DNA of 61,195 bases from an uncultured Roseicyclus sp. Its GTDB lineage: Bacteria > Pseudomonadota > Alphaproteobacteria > Rhodobacterales > Rhodobacteraceae. The position numbers were made by a program, and so were the translations under genes. A model generated the notes under the pieces. It was not told where the DNA came from and did not search any database. It was given only the letters and a program-made list of their open reading frames with translations. Of the stretch, positions 34,819 to 45,662 are shown in pieces (positions within the stretch are counted from its first letter, which is position 1; each line of letters begins with the position of its first letter). Location: contig CAKZPN010000007.1 in NCBI GenBank assembly GCA_937139335.1, positions 1 through 61,195 on the forward strand, in the 5' to 3' direction.

Positions 34819-36600
34819 ATGATCGACCTCCCCCTTTCGGCTGCCGGTGAAGGCCTGCTCACGCTCGGCATGTTGCTGGCCATGTTCGTCCTCTTCCTGC
34901 GGGAACGCTGGCCCACCGAGGTCGTCGCCATCGGCGGTGTCGCGGTCCTGCTGGTCCTCGGCCTGCTGCCCGCCGATCGCGCCACCGAGGTGCTGTCGAA
35001 CCCCGCCCCCTGGACCATCGCGGCGATGTTCATCGTCATGGGCGCGCTGGTACGCACCGGCTCGCTCGACCGCCTCACCAAGTTCGCCGAGGCCAAGGCC
35101 GCCTCGCACCCGGCCGTTGCCGTGACAGCGCTGCTGGGCGTCGTGGCGCTGGCCTCGGCCTTCATGAACAACACGCCCATCGTGGTCATCATGATCCCGG
35201 TCTTCGTGCAGATCTCGCGCATCCTCGAGACCTCCACCTCCAAGCTCTTGATCCCGCTCAGCTATGCCGCGATCATGGGCGGCACGCTGACGCTGATCGG
35301 CACCTCGACCAACCTGCTGGTCGACGGCGTTGCCCGCGCCCGCGGACTGGAGCCCTTCACCATCTTCGAGATCACGCCGATCGGCCTCGTCGTCGTCGTC
35401 TGGGGGATGATCTACCTGACCTTCATCGGCCGCCACCTGCTGCCCGACCGCGCCTCGATGGCCGCGCTGCTCAGTTCCGGGCGGTCGCGCGCCAAGTTCT
35501 TCACCGAATTCGCCGTGCCCGAGGATTCGGCCCTGATCGGCCAGCCCGTGACCGAGGTGGACCTGTTCCGCCGCGACGGTATGCGCCTGATCGACGTGTT
35601 GCGCGGCGATGCCTCGCTGCGCCGCGACATGGCGGCCGTGGTCCTGCAGGCCGGCGACCGCGTCGTGCTGCGCACCGAGATGTCCGAGGTGCTGGGGCTG
35701 CAGGCCTCGAAGGACCTGAAGACCGTCGAAAAGCTCGGTTCCGTCCGCACCACCACGGTCGAGGTGCTCATCACCCCCGGCGCGCGCATGGTCGGCCGCA
35801 CTCTCGGCAGCCTGCGCCTGCGCCGCCGCTACGGCGTCTACCCGCTGGCCGTGCACCGCCGGAACCAGAACATCGGCAGCCAGCTCGACAACCTCACCGT
35901 CCGCGTCGGCGACACGCTGCTGCTGGAGGGTGACGCGGCCGACATCCAGCGCCTGGCCGCCGACATGGACCTCGTCGATGTGGCCCAGCCCTCGGAACGC
36001 GCCTACCGCCGCACCAAGGCGCCCATCGCCATCGCCGCCATGGCCGGCATCGTGATCCTCGCCGCCTTCGACGTCGCCCCGATCCTCGTGCTGGCGGTCA
36101 TCGCCGTCGCCGTGGTGCTGCTCACCGGCTGCATCGACGCGGACGAGGCGTTTTCCTTCGTCGAGGGGCGGTTGCTCGCGCTGATCTTCGCCATGCTCGC
36201 CGTCGGCGCCGCGCTGGAACATACCGGCGCGATCGCGCTCATCGTGGAGCCCATCGCCCCGATCCTGATGCAGATGCCGCCCTGGGTGCTGGTCTGGGCA
36301 GTCTATTTCATCACCACCACCCTGACCGAGCTGGTGTCCAACAACGCCATCGCCGTCATCATGGCCCCCATCGCCATCGCGCTGGCGCAGGCCACCGGCG
36401 TCGATCCGCGCCCGCTGGTCGTGGCGGTGATGATCGCCGCCTCCGCCTGTTTCGCGACGCCCATCGGCTACCAGACCAACATGCTGGTCTACGGGCCGGG
36501 CGGCTATCGCTTTACCGACTTCATGCGGATCGGTATTCCCCTGAACCTGAGCCTTGGCGTGGTGGTCTGCCTGACGATCCCGCTCTTCTGGCCGCTCTGA
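34819..36600 (+). CDS. SLC13-type anion permease with two TrkA-C domains
   Basis: A 593-residue protein. Residues 1-205 and 400-593 are membrane halves with about 11-12 helices. They carry the SLC13/DASS signatures FMNNTPIVVIMIPVF and TLIGTSTNLLVDG (ion/substrate loop SNT-like), mirrored later by ELVSNNAIAVIMAPI and ATPIGYQTNMLVY. Between them lie two TrkA-C (RCK-C) modules at about 215-290 and 310-385 (GMRLIDVLRGDASLRRDMAA, RVGDTLLLEGDAAD). It probably moves a dicarboxylate or sulfate with Na+, gated by a ligand bound to the RCK modules. AAGGGA lies close to ATG 34819. Confidence 0.93.
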   Translation: MIDLPLSAAGEGLLTLGMLLAMFVLFLRERWPTEVVAIGGVAVLLVLGLLPADRATEVLSNPAPWTIAAMFIVMGALVRTGSLDRLTKFAEAKAASHPAVAVTALLGVVALASAFMNNTPIVVIMIPVFVQISRILETSTSKLLIPLSYAAIMGGTLTLIGTSTNLLVDGVARARGLEPFTIFEITPIGLVVVVWGMIYLTFIGRHLLPDRASMAALLSSGRSRAKFFTEFAVPEDSALIGQPVTEVDLFRRDGMRLIDVLRGDASLRRDMAAVVLQAGDRVVLRTEMSEVLGLQASKDLKTVEKLGSVRTTTVEVLITPGARMVGRTLGSLRLRRRYGVYPLAVHRRNQNIGSQLDNLTVRVGDTLLLEGDAADIQRLAADMDLVDVAQPSERAYRRTKAPIAIAAMAGIVILAAFDVAPILVLAVIAVAVVLLTGCIDADEAFSFVEGRLLALIFAMLAVGAALEHTGAIALIVEPIAPILMQMPPWVLVWAVYFITTTLTELVSNNAIAVIMAPIAIALAQATGVDPRPLVVAVMIAASACFATPIGYQTNMLVYGPGGYRFTDFMRIGIPLNLSLGVVVCLTIPLFWPL

Positions 36601-36624
36601 CACCTGTCCCGAAAGGCAAACGCC

Positions 36625-36987
36625 ATGCGCCGCGCCATCGCCACCAGTCTGACCCTCGCCGCGCTCGGCGCCTGCGCCACCGGCCCCGCGACGCCCACCG
36701 ACGTCTCGCTTGACCGCAGCCTTCTGACCGTCGCCATGTCCGACGCCAGCACCTGCCGCGGCCCCGCGCCCGCGCAAGGCGCCGAGACCGGCTGGTCCGG
36801 CACGCTCACCGGCTGCCCCTGGCCCTATGCCTACACGGTCGAGATCGACCCGCGCACCAACCCGCTCCGCTTCGTGCTGGAGGAGGTTTTCGGCGACAGC
36901 ATCATCGCGCCCGTCGCCACCGTCACGATCACCGACGCCACCGGACGCGCCCGCACCTTCCAGTCGCCCGAGCCGGTCGACGAATAG
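36625..36987 (+). CDS. Small lipoprotein of unknown function
   Basis: A 120-residue product. The start MRRAIATSLTLAALGACATG is a lipoprotein signal with lipobox LGAC (Cys 17). The mature domain has two more cysteines (STCRGPAP and TGCPWPYAY) that may form a disulfide, and a beta-rich tail. It follows the SLC13 permease gene by 24 bases with AAAGG before its start, so the two may be an operon. I do not recognise the family. Confidence 0.7.
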   Translation: MRRAIATSLTLAALGACATGPATPTDVSLDRSLLTVAMSDASTCRGPAPAQGAETGWSGTLTGCPWPYAYTVEIDPRTNPLRFVLEEVFGDSIIAPVATVTITDATGRARTFQSPEPVDE

Positions 36988-37144
36988 GCCCCGCCGGTGC
37001 GCATGCGGCGCCTCCGACAGCGCCAGCCCCTTCCGATACGAACCAAGCTTCTGCAGCTTCTGCGGAACCCTTCCCTCTCGGCGGAATTTATGTAGGATAT
37101 TCAACGCAGGTTTCGGCAGGCCATCAACGCGAAGGAATACCGCG

Positions 37145-38371
37145 ATGTGGGACCGAGTTCTTGATGTCATGATTCGCCAGCTTTTCGTGACTGGCGCCCT
37201 GGATATGACCTACCCCGACGGCACGACCCGGCGTTACGGACCGGCGGAAACGCCGGATGCGCACCTGATCCTCCACGACCCCGACCTGCCGCGCCGGCTG
37301 GTGCTGTCGACCGAGCTTGCGCTGGGCGAGGCCTACATGGATCAAACCGCCACGATCGCGGGCGACGACCTCGACGCCTTCTTCTCGGTGGTCGTGCGCA
37401 ACGTCGCGCAATCCGGTGTCTGGTGGCGGCGCTGGGGATCGCGCCTGCGCAAGTGGAAACGCTGGGCCGACCAGTACAACCCGGCGCCGCGCGCCCGGGA
37501 GAACGTGGCGCATCACTACGACCTCTCGGGCGAGCTCTACGATCTCTTCCTTGATACCGACCGGCAGTATTCCTGCGCCTATTTCACCGACCCCTCGATG
37601 AGCCTCGAGGCCGCGCAGGAGGCGAAAAAACACCACATCGCCGCCAAGCTCCGCCTCACCCCCGACATGGAGGTGTTCGAAATCGGCTGCGGCTGGGGCG
37701 GCATGGCGCTGACGCTGGCGCGTGACTACGGCGCGCAGGTGCTGGGCGTGACGCTCTCCGAGGAGCAGCACAAGATCGCGACCGAGCGTGCCGCGCGCGC
37801 CGGGTTGTCGGACCGCGTGCGCTTCGAGCTGAAGGATTACCGCGCCGTCGAGGGCCAGTTCGACCGGATCGTGTCGATCGGCATGTTCGAGCATGTCGGC
37901 GTGCCGCATTACGACGAGTATTTCGACACCGTGCGCGAGCGGCTGAAGCCCGACGGCATCGCGCTGATCCACACCATCGGCCGCGTCGCGCCGCCCGGCG
38001 CCACCAGCCCGTGGATCGCGAAATACATCTTTCCGGGCGGTTACGTCCCCTCGATGTCGGAAATGGCCTCGGCGGTGGAGCGGTCCAACCTCTACCCGAC
38101 CGACCTGGAAATCTGGCGCCTGCACTACGCCGAGACGCTGCGGCACTGGCATGATCGCTTCAAGGCGAACGAGGACCGCGCCCGCGCGCTTTATGACGCG
38201 CGGTTCTGCCGCATGTGGCGCTACTATCTCAAGGCCGCCGAACACACCTTTCGCCACAACCGGCAATGCGTGTTCCAGATGCAGATGGCGCGCCGGCAGG
38301 ACGCCGTGCCGCTCACGCGCGACTACCTTCACCCGGTGGAGACCACCGGCCAGATGCGCGCGGCGGAATAG
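37145..38371 (+). CDS. Cyclopropane-fatty-acyl-phospholipid synthase family protein
   Basis: A 408-residue SAM-dependent enzyme. An N-terminal domain (HLILHDPDLPRRLVLSTELA, GEAYMD) precedes the methyltransferase domain. NVAHHYDLSGELYDLFLD is near 120-137, the SAM loop FEIGCGWGGMALTLAR near 180, SIGMFEHVGVPHYDEYF near 240 and a C-terminal YLKAAEHTFRHNRQCVFQMQ. It methylates a double bond of membrane lipids, or makes a related methylated fatty acid. GAAGGA before ATG 37145. A tandem 9-base repeat (AGCTTCTGC twice, 37046-37063) and a GGAACC (37064-37069) precede it, but no clear promoter pair. Confidence 0.92.
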   Translation: MWDRVLDVMIRQLFVTGALDMTYPDGTTRRYGPAETPDAHLILHDPDLPRRLVLSTELALGEAYMDQTATIAGDDLDAFFSVVVRNVAQSGVWWRRWGSRLRKWKRWADQYNPAPRARENVAHHYDLSGELYDLFLDTDRQYSCAYFTDPSMSLEAAQEAKKHHIAAKLRLTPDMEVFEIGCGWGGMALTLARDYGAQVLGVTLSEEQHKIATERAARAGLSDRVRFELKDYRAVEGQFDRIVSIGMFEHVGVPHYDEYFDTVRERLKPDGIALIHTIGRVAPPGATSPWIAKYIFPGGYVPSMSEMASAVERSNLYPTDLEIWRLHYAETLRHWHDRFKANEDRARALYDARFCRMWRYYLKAAEHTFRHNRQCVFQMQMARRQDAVPLTRDYLHPVETTGQMRAAE

Positions 38372-38431
38372 CTGGCCTGCGGGGCGCCTCGTCCGGCGCA
38401 GCCTCCGCCCCCAGACCCCGCCATTCCCACC

Positions 38432-38459
38432 TTGCGCCCCGACTGTCCCTGTCTATAAC
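38432..38459 (+). promoter_or_regulatory. Promoter of carB
   Basis: TTGCGC (38432-38437), 16 bases, then TATAAC (38454-38459), giving a leader of about 60 bases before carB. Confidence 0.5.
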
Positions 38460-38524
38460 GCAGACAATTTGCGCAGGGCCGGCGCGACGGTCGGCCTGCC
38501 ACGCACCGTCTGCCGGGGGATCCC

Positions 38525-41854
<3,330 letters not shown>

Positions 41855-41869
41855 GGGAGTAAGAGGACG

Positions 41870-42121
41870 ATGTTCTTCACAACTATTGGACGGTTCGCGG
41901 CGTCGCTGTTTATGGTTTTCGGCGTTCTTCGAATTGGTATGGGTTTCATGGTGGCTTCGATTGCTGATGATGCACAACGTGCCGCGGCAACCGCACGGTA
42001 CTTCGGTGCTGGGGACACCAGCGGTGAAGCAATCGACGGCGGGTTTACTGTCATCGGTCTAGCCATTGCTCTCGGTGTTCTTTGCGAAATCAGCCGGAAC
42101 ACCCGCGCCTCGCGGCAGTAA
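41870..42121 (+). CDS. Small membrane protein of unknown family
   Basis: An 83-residue protein with two hydrophobic helices (TIGRFAASLFMVFGVLRIGM at 5-27 and GGFTVIGLAIALGVLCEISR near 57-76) and a short polar loop (ASIADDAQRAAATARYFGAG). AGAGGA lies just before ATG 41870, 15 bases after the carB stop. Base composition drops relative to carB from about here, which may mark the left edge of an acquired patch. Function unknown. Confidence 0.6.
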   Translation: MFFTTIGRFAASLFMVFGVLRIGMGFMVASIADDAQRAAATARYFGAGDTSGEAIDGGFTVIGLAIALGVLCEISRNTRASRQ

Positions 42122-42336
42122 ATCTGAGTTCGTACCGACCGTTGTCGGACACTAAGTAGGCCACCCTTCCAGCTACCACGCCCACCCAATACGAGGCCTC
42201 CGACGCATCTCGTGAGCGCTGAAACAGCCCGGTGCGCGCCGAAGGCGCTCCGCCACCCGCGCGCTACGTTCGAGCAAATGTAGGCTAGGGCTCAAAATGC
42301 TTTCCGCTTCAGCAAGCTTCGATTAGGTTACATGGC

Positions 42337-43086
42337 ATGCATTTATGTTTCATTGATGAGAGCGGCACGCCAGCAAAGCTAGGAAAGAACAATCCTAGGT
42401 TCTTTGTTATTGCCGCAGCAATTATCCCTGATGGCATCTGGCATGGTGTAAGGGAAAAACTAGTAGGCCTTAAGCGAGAGAAGAAATATTTTGGCGAGGT
42501 TAAGTGGAGATTTTTTGCTCCCAATAACAAAGATGAAGGCAATCCAATGAAGGATTGGGATCAAGCAGCGAAGGATGATTTTCGGGAGAGGGTATTTCGT
42601 ATAATCAGCGAGCAAAGATCAATTAAATTGATTGCATGCGCAACTAAGTGTGAAGATGCTTACAATGTTCCTAGCATCAATAATCAAGACGACATTTATT
42701 TCCGAACCTACAAACCTGTGACTGAGCGGTTCCAGTATTTTTTGCAAGATCTCAGTCGAGAAGTGGGGCCAAAGATATCTGGCCTGATTGTTGCTGACCA
42801 TCGAGGGAGTAAAGACGACAACAAGATGCGAACCCAACATGAGCGCTTGGTGCGTGAAAACCAACGCTACACCTCGACCTATACGCACTTCGTTGAAGGT
42901 TTGTTCTTTGCTCCATCCCACATGAGCGTCGGTATTCAGCTAGCCGACATGGTTGCGGGAGCAACATGGCGGTACTTCGAACGAGATGACGATAGGTTCT
43001 TCAACAAAATCAGAGGCTCATTTCGAGCAAAGCCCGACGGAGAAATCCGTGGCTACGGTCTCGTGAAGTTTCCGCAAGGTTGGTGA
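42337..43086 (+). CDS. DUF3800 domain protein, low-GC and probably acquired
   Basis: A 249-residue protein. It starts MHLCFIDESGTPAKLG, with the acidic FIDESG of DUF3800. DHRG (LIVADHRGSKDDN near 148) follows, and then the C-terminal MSVGIQLADMVAGATWRYF, the family's QLAD-x-VAG motif. The spaced acidic residues suggest a metal-dependent, RNase-H-like fold, but no activity is established. Codon use is clearly AT-richer than all flanking genes (many AAA, ATT, TTT), which points to horizontal transfer. No tRNA, integrase or direct repeats flank it. Confidence 0.8.
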   Translation: MHLCFIDESGTPAKLGKNNPRFFVIAAAIIPDGIWHGVREKLVGLKREKKYFGEVKWRFFAPNNKDEGNPMKDWDQAAKDDFRERVFRIISEQRSIKLIACATKCEDAYNVPSINNQDDIYFRTYKPVTERFQYFLQDLSREVGPKISGLIVADHRGSKDDNKMRTQHERLVRENQRYTSTYTHFVEGLFFAPSHMSVGIQLADMVAGATWRYFERDDDRFFNKIRGSFRAKPDGEIRGYGLVKFPQGW

Positions 43087-43281
43087 CGTCGGGTGGGACC
43101 GTAGCCCCAACGTGCAGTGTGACGCACTCCCGACACTGCCAACATAGGTGAGTTCCGTTGCCAAAGCAATAACGACACCTCTGTTCTATCCGGCGCGAAC
43201 ATCACGATGTCGCCATGCTTCTCTTGGCACTGCAGTAGACCAACTTCCGGCCCTCCCCCTCACCTCTCCCCCGGCCTCCCC

Positions 43282-43647
43282 TCACTCCCCCCACTTCGGC
43301 ACGTCCATCCGTGACTGCCAGCTCTCTCGGAACGGCTCGATCGTGTCGTCGCCGTGCAGCAACCCGGCCAGTTTCGCGTGCATGAAGGCCGACAGCACGT
43401 CGTTCATCCGAGGCTGGTAGCCCGGCCCCATCGAGCGGAACCATTTCACCACGTCCGCGTCCAGCCGCACCGTGACCCGCGTCTTGGCGCTGTCGCGGCG
43501 CGTGGCGATCTCGTGCCAGTCCGGCGGGATGCGGTTGTCGAGCCAGATCTTCGAATGCATCTCGAATTCGAAGCGCCGCAGCGCGTCGGCCATGTAGTGG
43601 TGATGCCGCCGCTGGGCGCGGCCCAGCGGTCTGTCCTCGGTGCCCAT
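43282..43647 (-). CDS. Orphan BrnA-like antitoxin
   Basis: A 121-residue protein. The C-terminal half is BrnA-like: RVTVRLDADVVKWFRSMGPG (beta-strand of a ribbon-helix-helix domain), then YQPRMNDVLSAFMHAKLAGL. The N-terminal half (RRHHHYMADALRRFEFEMHS and DWHEIATRRDSAKT) is longer than in typical BrnA. BrnA normally represses its own operon and neutralises the ribonuclease toxin BrnT, whose gene lies just upstream. None is found here: 43648-43767 has no coding frame and holds 11-bp direct repeats. It may regulate other genes or be a relic. Confidence 0.75.
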   Translation of the reverse strand: MGTEDRPLGRAQRRHHHYMADALRRFEFEMHSKIWLDNRIPPDWHEIATRRDSAKTRVTVRLDADVVKWFRSMGPGYQPRMNDVLSAFMHAKLAGLLHGDDTIEPFRESWQSRMDVPKWGE

Positions 43648-43715
43648 GCCCGCCCCCTGTGATGGAACGGGGACAGTCTCGGGCGGAAAGGTGAAGAAAT
43701 CCCTGACGCCCTGCC

Positions 43716-43748
43716 GGTGTACGGGGTGTGTACGCGCCGTGTACGCGC
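43716..43748. repeat. 11-bp tandem repeats upstream of brnA-like gene
   Basis: Three consecutive 11-mers share GTGTACG: GGTGTACGGGG, TGTGTACGCGC and CGTGTACGCGC. A degenerate fourth begins TGTGCGG. The period is about one helical turn. They lie 69 to 101 bases upstream of the BrnA-like start and 20 bases past the proS stop. The arrangement suits side-by-side binding of a ribbon-helix-helix repressor. Confidence 0.6.
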
Positions 43749-43767
43749 TGTGCGGCAGGGGGTCCTA

Positions 43768-45108
43768 CTACATGTGGGGGGCGTAGATTTCCGCCACGCG
43801 GGCCACCACGGCCTCGAGCGGCAGCTCCTCGCTCTCGCCGGTCCGGCGGCTGGTCAGCTCCACCACGCCATTGCCGAGCCCGCGCGGGCCGACGGTGACG
43901 CGCCAGGGCAGGCCGATCAGGTCCATGCTGGCGAATTTCGCGCCGGCGCGTTCGCTGCGGTCGTCGTAGAGCGGCTCCAACCCCTTGGCGGTGAAGGCTT
44001 TATACAGGTCCTCGCAGGCCCCGTCGCACGCCGCGTCGCCCTGCTTCAGGTTCACGATCCCGACGTGGAAGGGGGTGACGCCCTCGGGCCAGATGATGCC
44101 CTTGTCGTCGTGGCTCGCCTCGATGATCGCGCCCACCAGGCGGCTGACGCCGATGCCGTGCGAGCCCATGTGGACGGGCACGCGGCCGCCCTGGCCGTCG
44201 TCGACCAATGCCCCCAGCGGCACGGAATACTTGGTGCCGAAATAGAAGATCTGACCCACCTCGATGCCCCGCGCAACCCTTTGACGATCCTCGGGAATGT
44301 CCGCGAAGATCGCGGCGTCGTGGGTCTCGTCGGTGCGGGCGTAGCGGGAGGTGAATTCCTCCAGCACGGCCTGGCATTGCTCGCGCGAGTCGTAGTCGAT
44401 CTCGCGGTCGCCAAAGCGCAGCTCGGTGATCTCGCTGTCGTAGAATACCTCGCTCTCGCCGGTCTCGGCCAGCACGAGGAATTCGTGGGTGTCGTCGCCG
44501 CCGATCGGCCCTGAGTCCGCGCGCATCGGGATCGCCTGCAGGCCCATCCGCTCGTAGGTGCGCAGGTAGCTGACGAGGTGGCGGTTGTAGGCGTGCAGCG
44601 CGTCTTCCTTGGTCAGGTCGAAATTGTAGCCGTCCTTCATGAGGAATTCGCGGCCCCGCATCACGCCGAAGCGCGGGCGGATCTCGTCGCGGAACTTCCA
44701 CTGGATGTGGTAGAGCGTCAGCGGCAGATCCTTGTAGCTGGTCACATGCGCACGGAAGATGTCGGTGATCATCTCCTCGTTCGTCGGACCATAGAGCATG
44801 TCGCGGTCATGCCGGTCGCGGATGCGCAGCATTTCCGGTCCGTAGGCGTCGTAACGCCCTGATTCCCGCCACAGATCGGCCGGTTGCAGCGTGGGCATCA
44901 GCATCGGGATATGGCCCGCGCGGATCTGCTCCTCATGCACGATCTGCTCGATCCGCTTCAGCACCTTATAGCCCAGCGGCAGCCAGGAATAGATCCCGGC
45001 GCTCGCCTGCTTGATCATCCCTGCGCGCAGCATCAGCCGGTGGCTGACGATCTGCGCCTCGGACGGCGTTTCCTTGAGGACGGGCAGGAAATAGCGGCTG
45101 AGGCGCAT
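43768..45108 (-). CDS. proS: Prolyl-tRNA synthetase (short alphaproteobacterial type)
   Basis: A 446-residue class II synthetase. [20 protein letters not shown] is at the start, and motif 1 is [19 protein letters not shown] with MLMPTLQP. Motif 2 ([20 protein letters not shown]) is near 138-157, and motif 3 ([17 protein letters not shown]) near 310. The roughly 180-residue editing insertion between motifs 2 and 3 found in E. coli ProS is absent, as is usual in alphaproteobacteria. The C-terminal anticodon domain follows. Its ribosome binding site is buried in a hairpin (45117-45155). It lies 81 bases downstream of a 46-residue peptide gene. Confidence 0.98.
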   Translation of the reverse strand: MRLSRYFLPVLKETPSEAQIVSHRLMLRAGMIKQASAGIYSWLPLGYKVLKRIEQIVHEEQIRAGHIPMLMPTLQPADLWRESGRYDAYGPEMLRIRDRHDRDMLYGPTNEEMITDIFRAHVTSYKDLPLTLYHIQWKFRDEIRPRFGVMRGREFLMKDGYNFDLTKEDALHAYNRHLVSYLRTYERMGLQAIPMRADSGPIGGDDTHEFLVLAETGESEVFYDSEITELRFGDREIDYDSREQCQAVLEEFTSRYARTDETHDAAIFADIPEDRQRVARGIEVGQIFYFGTKYSVPLGALVDDGQGGRVPVHMGSHGIGVSRLVGAIIEASHDDKGIIWPEGVTPFHVGIVNLKQGDAACDGACEDLYKAFTAKGLEPLYDDRSERAGAKFASMDLIGLPWRVTVGPRGLGNGVVELTSRRTGESEELPLEAVVARVAEIYAPHM

Positions 45109-45116
45109 GGAGAAAC

Positions 45117-45155
45117 CCTTTGGCGAGACACGTCCCGCGACGCATACGCCAAAGG
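45117..45155 (-). promoter_or_regulatory. Hairpin sequestering the proS ribosome binding site
   Basis: On the minus strand CCTTTGGCG (45147-45155) pairs perfectly with CGCCAAAGG (45117-45125), extendable by a U-G pair. The 3' arm contains the proS Shine-Dalgarno AAAGG(G), seven bases before ATG 45108. Inside, CGTC-GCGG-GACG forms a second short stem, leaving internal loops TATG and TGTCT. No U run follows, so it suggests translational control rather than termination. Confidence 0.6.
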
Positions 45156-45189
45156 AAATCGCCTCACAAGCCGGGGTTCGGCGGGCGAC

Positions 45190-45330
45190 TCAGAGGGCGG
45201 GCAGGGCGAGCGCGCCGGTCGCGGGGGCAAGCTCTGCGGCGTTGGCGGCATGAAGCGCGCTCGCCAGAACGATGCAGGCGGCGAGGATCAGAACCAAAAG
45301 CGCGGCAGACAGGATGTTGAAGAGCGACAA
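45190..45330 (-). CDS. 46-residue membrane peptide
   Basis: A short frame starting at TTG 45330 with AGGGA about nine bases upstream. The product begins SLFNILSAALLVLILAACIV, a single transmembrane helix, and ends with a small polar/alanine tail (ATGALALPAL). It matches the neighbouring 32-residue peptide in the first 25 positions (SLxN.L...L..LIL....VL), so the two look like paralogues. It lies 81 bases upstream of proS. The function is unknown and translation is unproven. Confidence 0.5.
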   Translation of the reverse strand: MSLFNILSAALLVLILAACIVLASALHAANAAELAPATGALALPAL

Positions 45331-45418
45331 GGCAGCTGTCCCTGATGATGAAGCTTCAAGATAGGGCTGCACGGGGCGAGGCAACAGTCCGGCTTTCCCT
45401 ACCCCGCCGCATCGGCGG

Positions 45419-45446
45419 AAAAAGGCCCCCGGGGGCACCGGGGGCC
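45419..45446 (-). terminator. Intrinsic terminator of the 32-residue peptide gene
   Basis: Eight-base arms GGCCCCCG (45424-45431) and CGGGGGCC (45439-45446). On the minus strand the stem is followed by TTTTT (45423-45419). It lies 26 bases past the stop of the small gene. Confidence 0.8.
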
Positions 45447-45472
45447 AGTCCAACAGGGAGGGATAGACAGGG

Positions 45473-45571
45473 TTACGCCGCCGTCAGGACCCCGGTGCCG
45501 AAGATCAGAACCGTGAACGTCACGAGGATCAGGAAGACAAGGGACACGGCGAGAGTGTTCAGCAGGGACAT
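45473..45571 (-). CDS. 32-residue membrane peptide
   Basis: ATG 45571 with GGAG about nine bases upstream opens a 32-codon frame (MSLLNTLAVSLVFLILVTFT and on, ending GTGVLTAA). It is almost entirely one transmembrane helix. The coding start, ribosome site and the adjacent terminator make it a complete mini-transcription unit. It is similar to the 46-residue peptide downstream. I know of no named family; it could be a stress-related or complex-stabilising small membrane protein. Confidence 0.6.
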   Translation of the reverse strand: MSLLNTLAVSLVFLILVTFTVLIFGTGVLTAA

Positions 45572-45662
45572 GGCAGTATCTCCGGACGGTCAGACGACGG
45601 CGATGACCCGAACCTAGTCCAAGCCGCGCCCCGACCCTAGTCAGGGAATCCCTACCGGAAGG

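Noticed and set aside
37064..37100. General-stress (EcfG-type) promoter before the cyclopropane synthase gene
   Set aside because: GGAACC is present, but no CGTT stands at the proper distance.
33736..37170. A 1144-codon open frame on the minus strand across the phosphoesterase, transporter and lipoprotein genes
   Set aside because: It spans several well-supported plus-strand genes and their gaps, and its product is low-complexity (H, D, G, Q, R rich).
41855..43281. Prophage or integrative element at the AT-rich patch
   Set aside because: No integrase, att repeats, tRNA or phage structural genes; only a composition change and three small genes.
43648..43767. BrnT toxin gene upstream of the BrnA-like gene
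   Set aside because: No open frame of adequate length on either strand; the region holds direct repeats instead.
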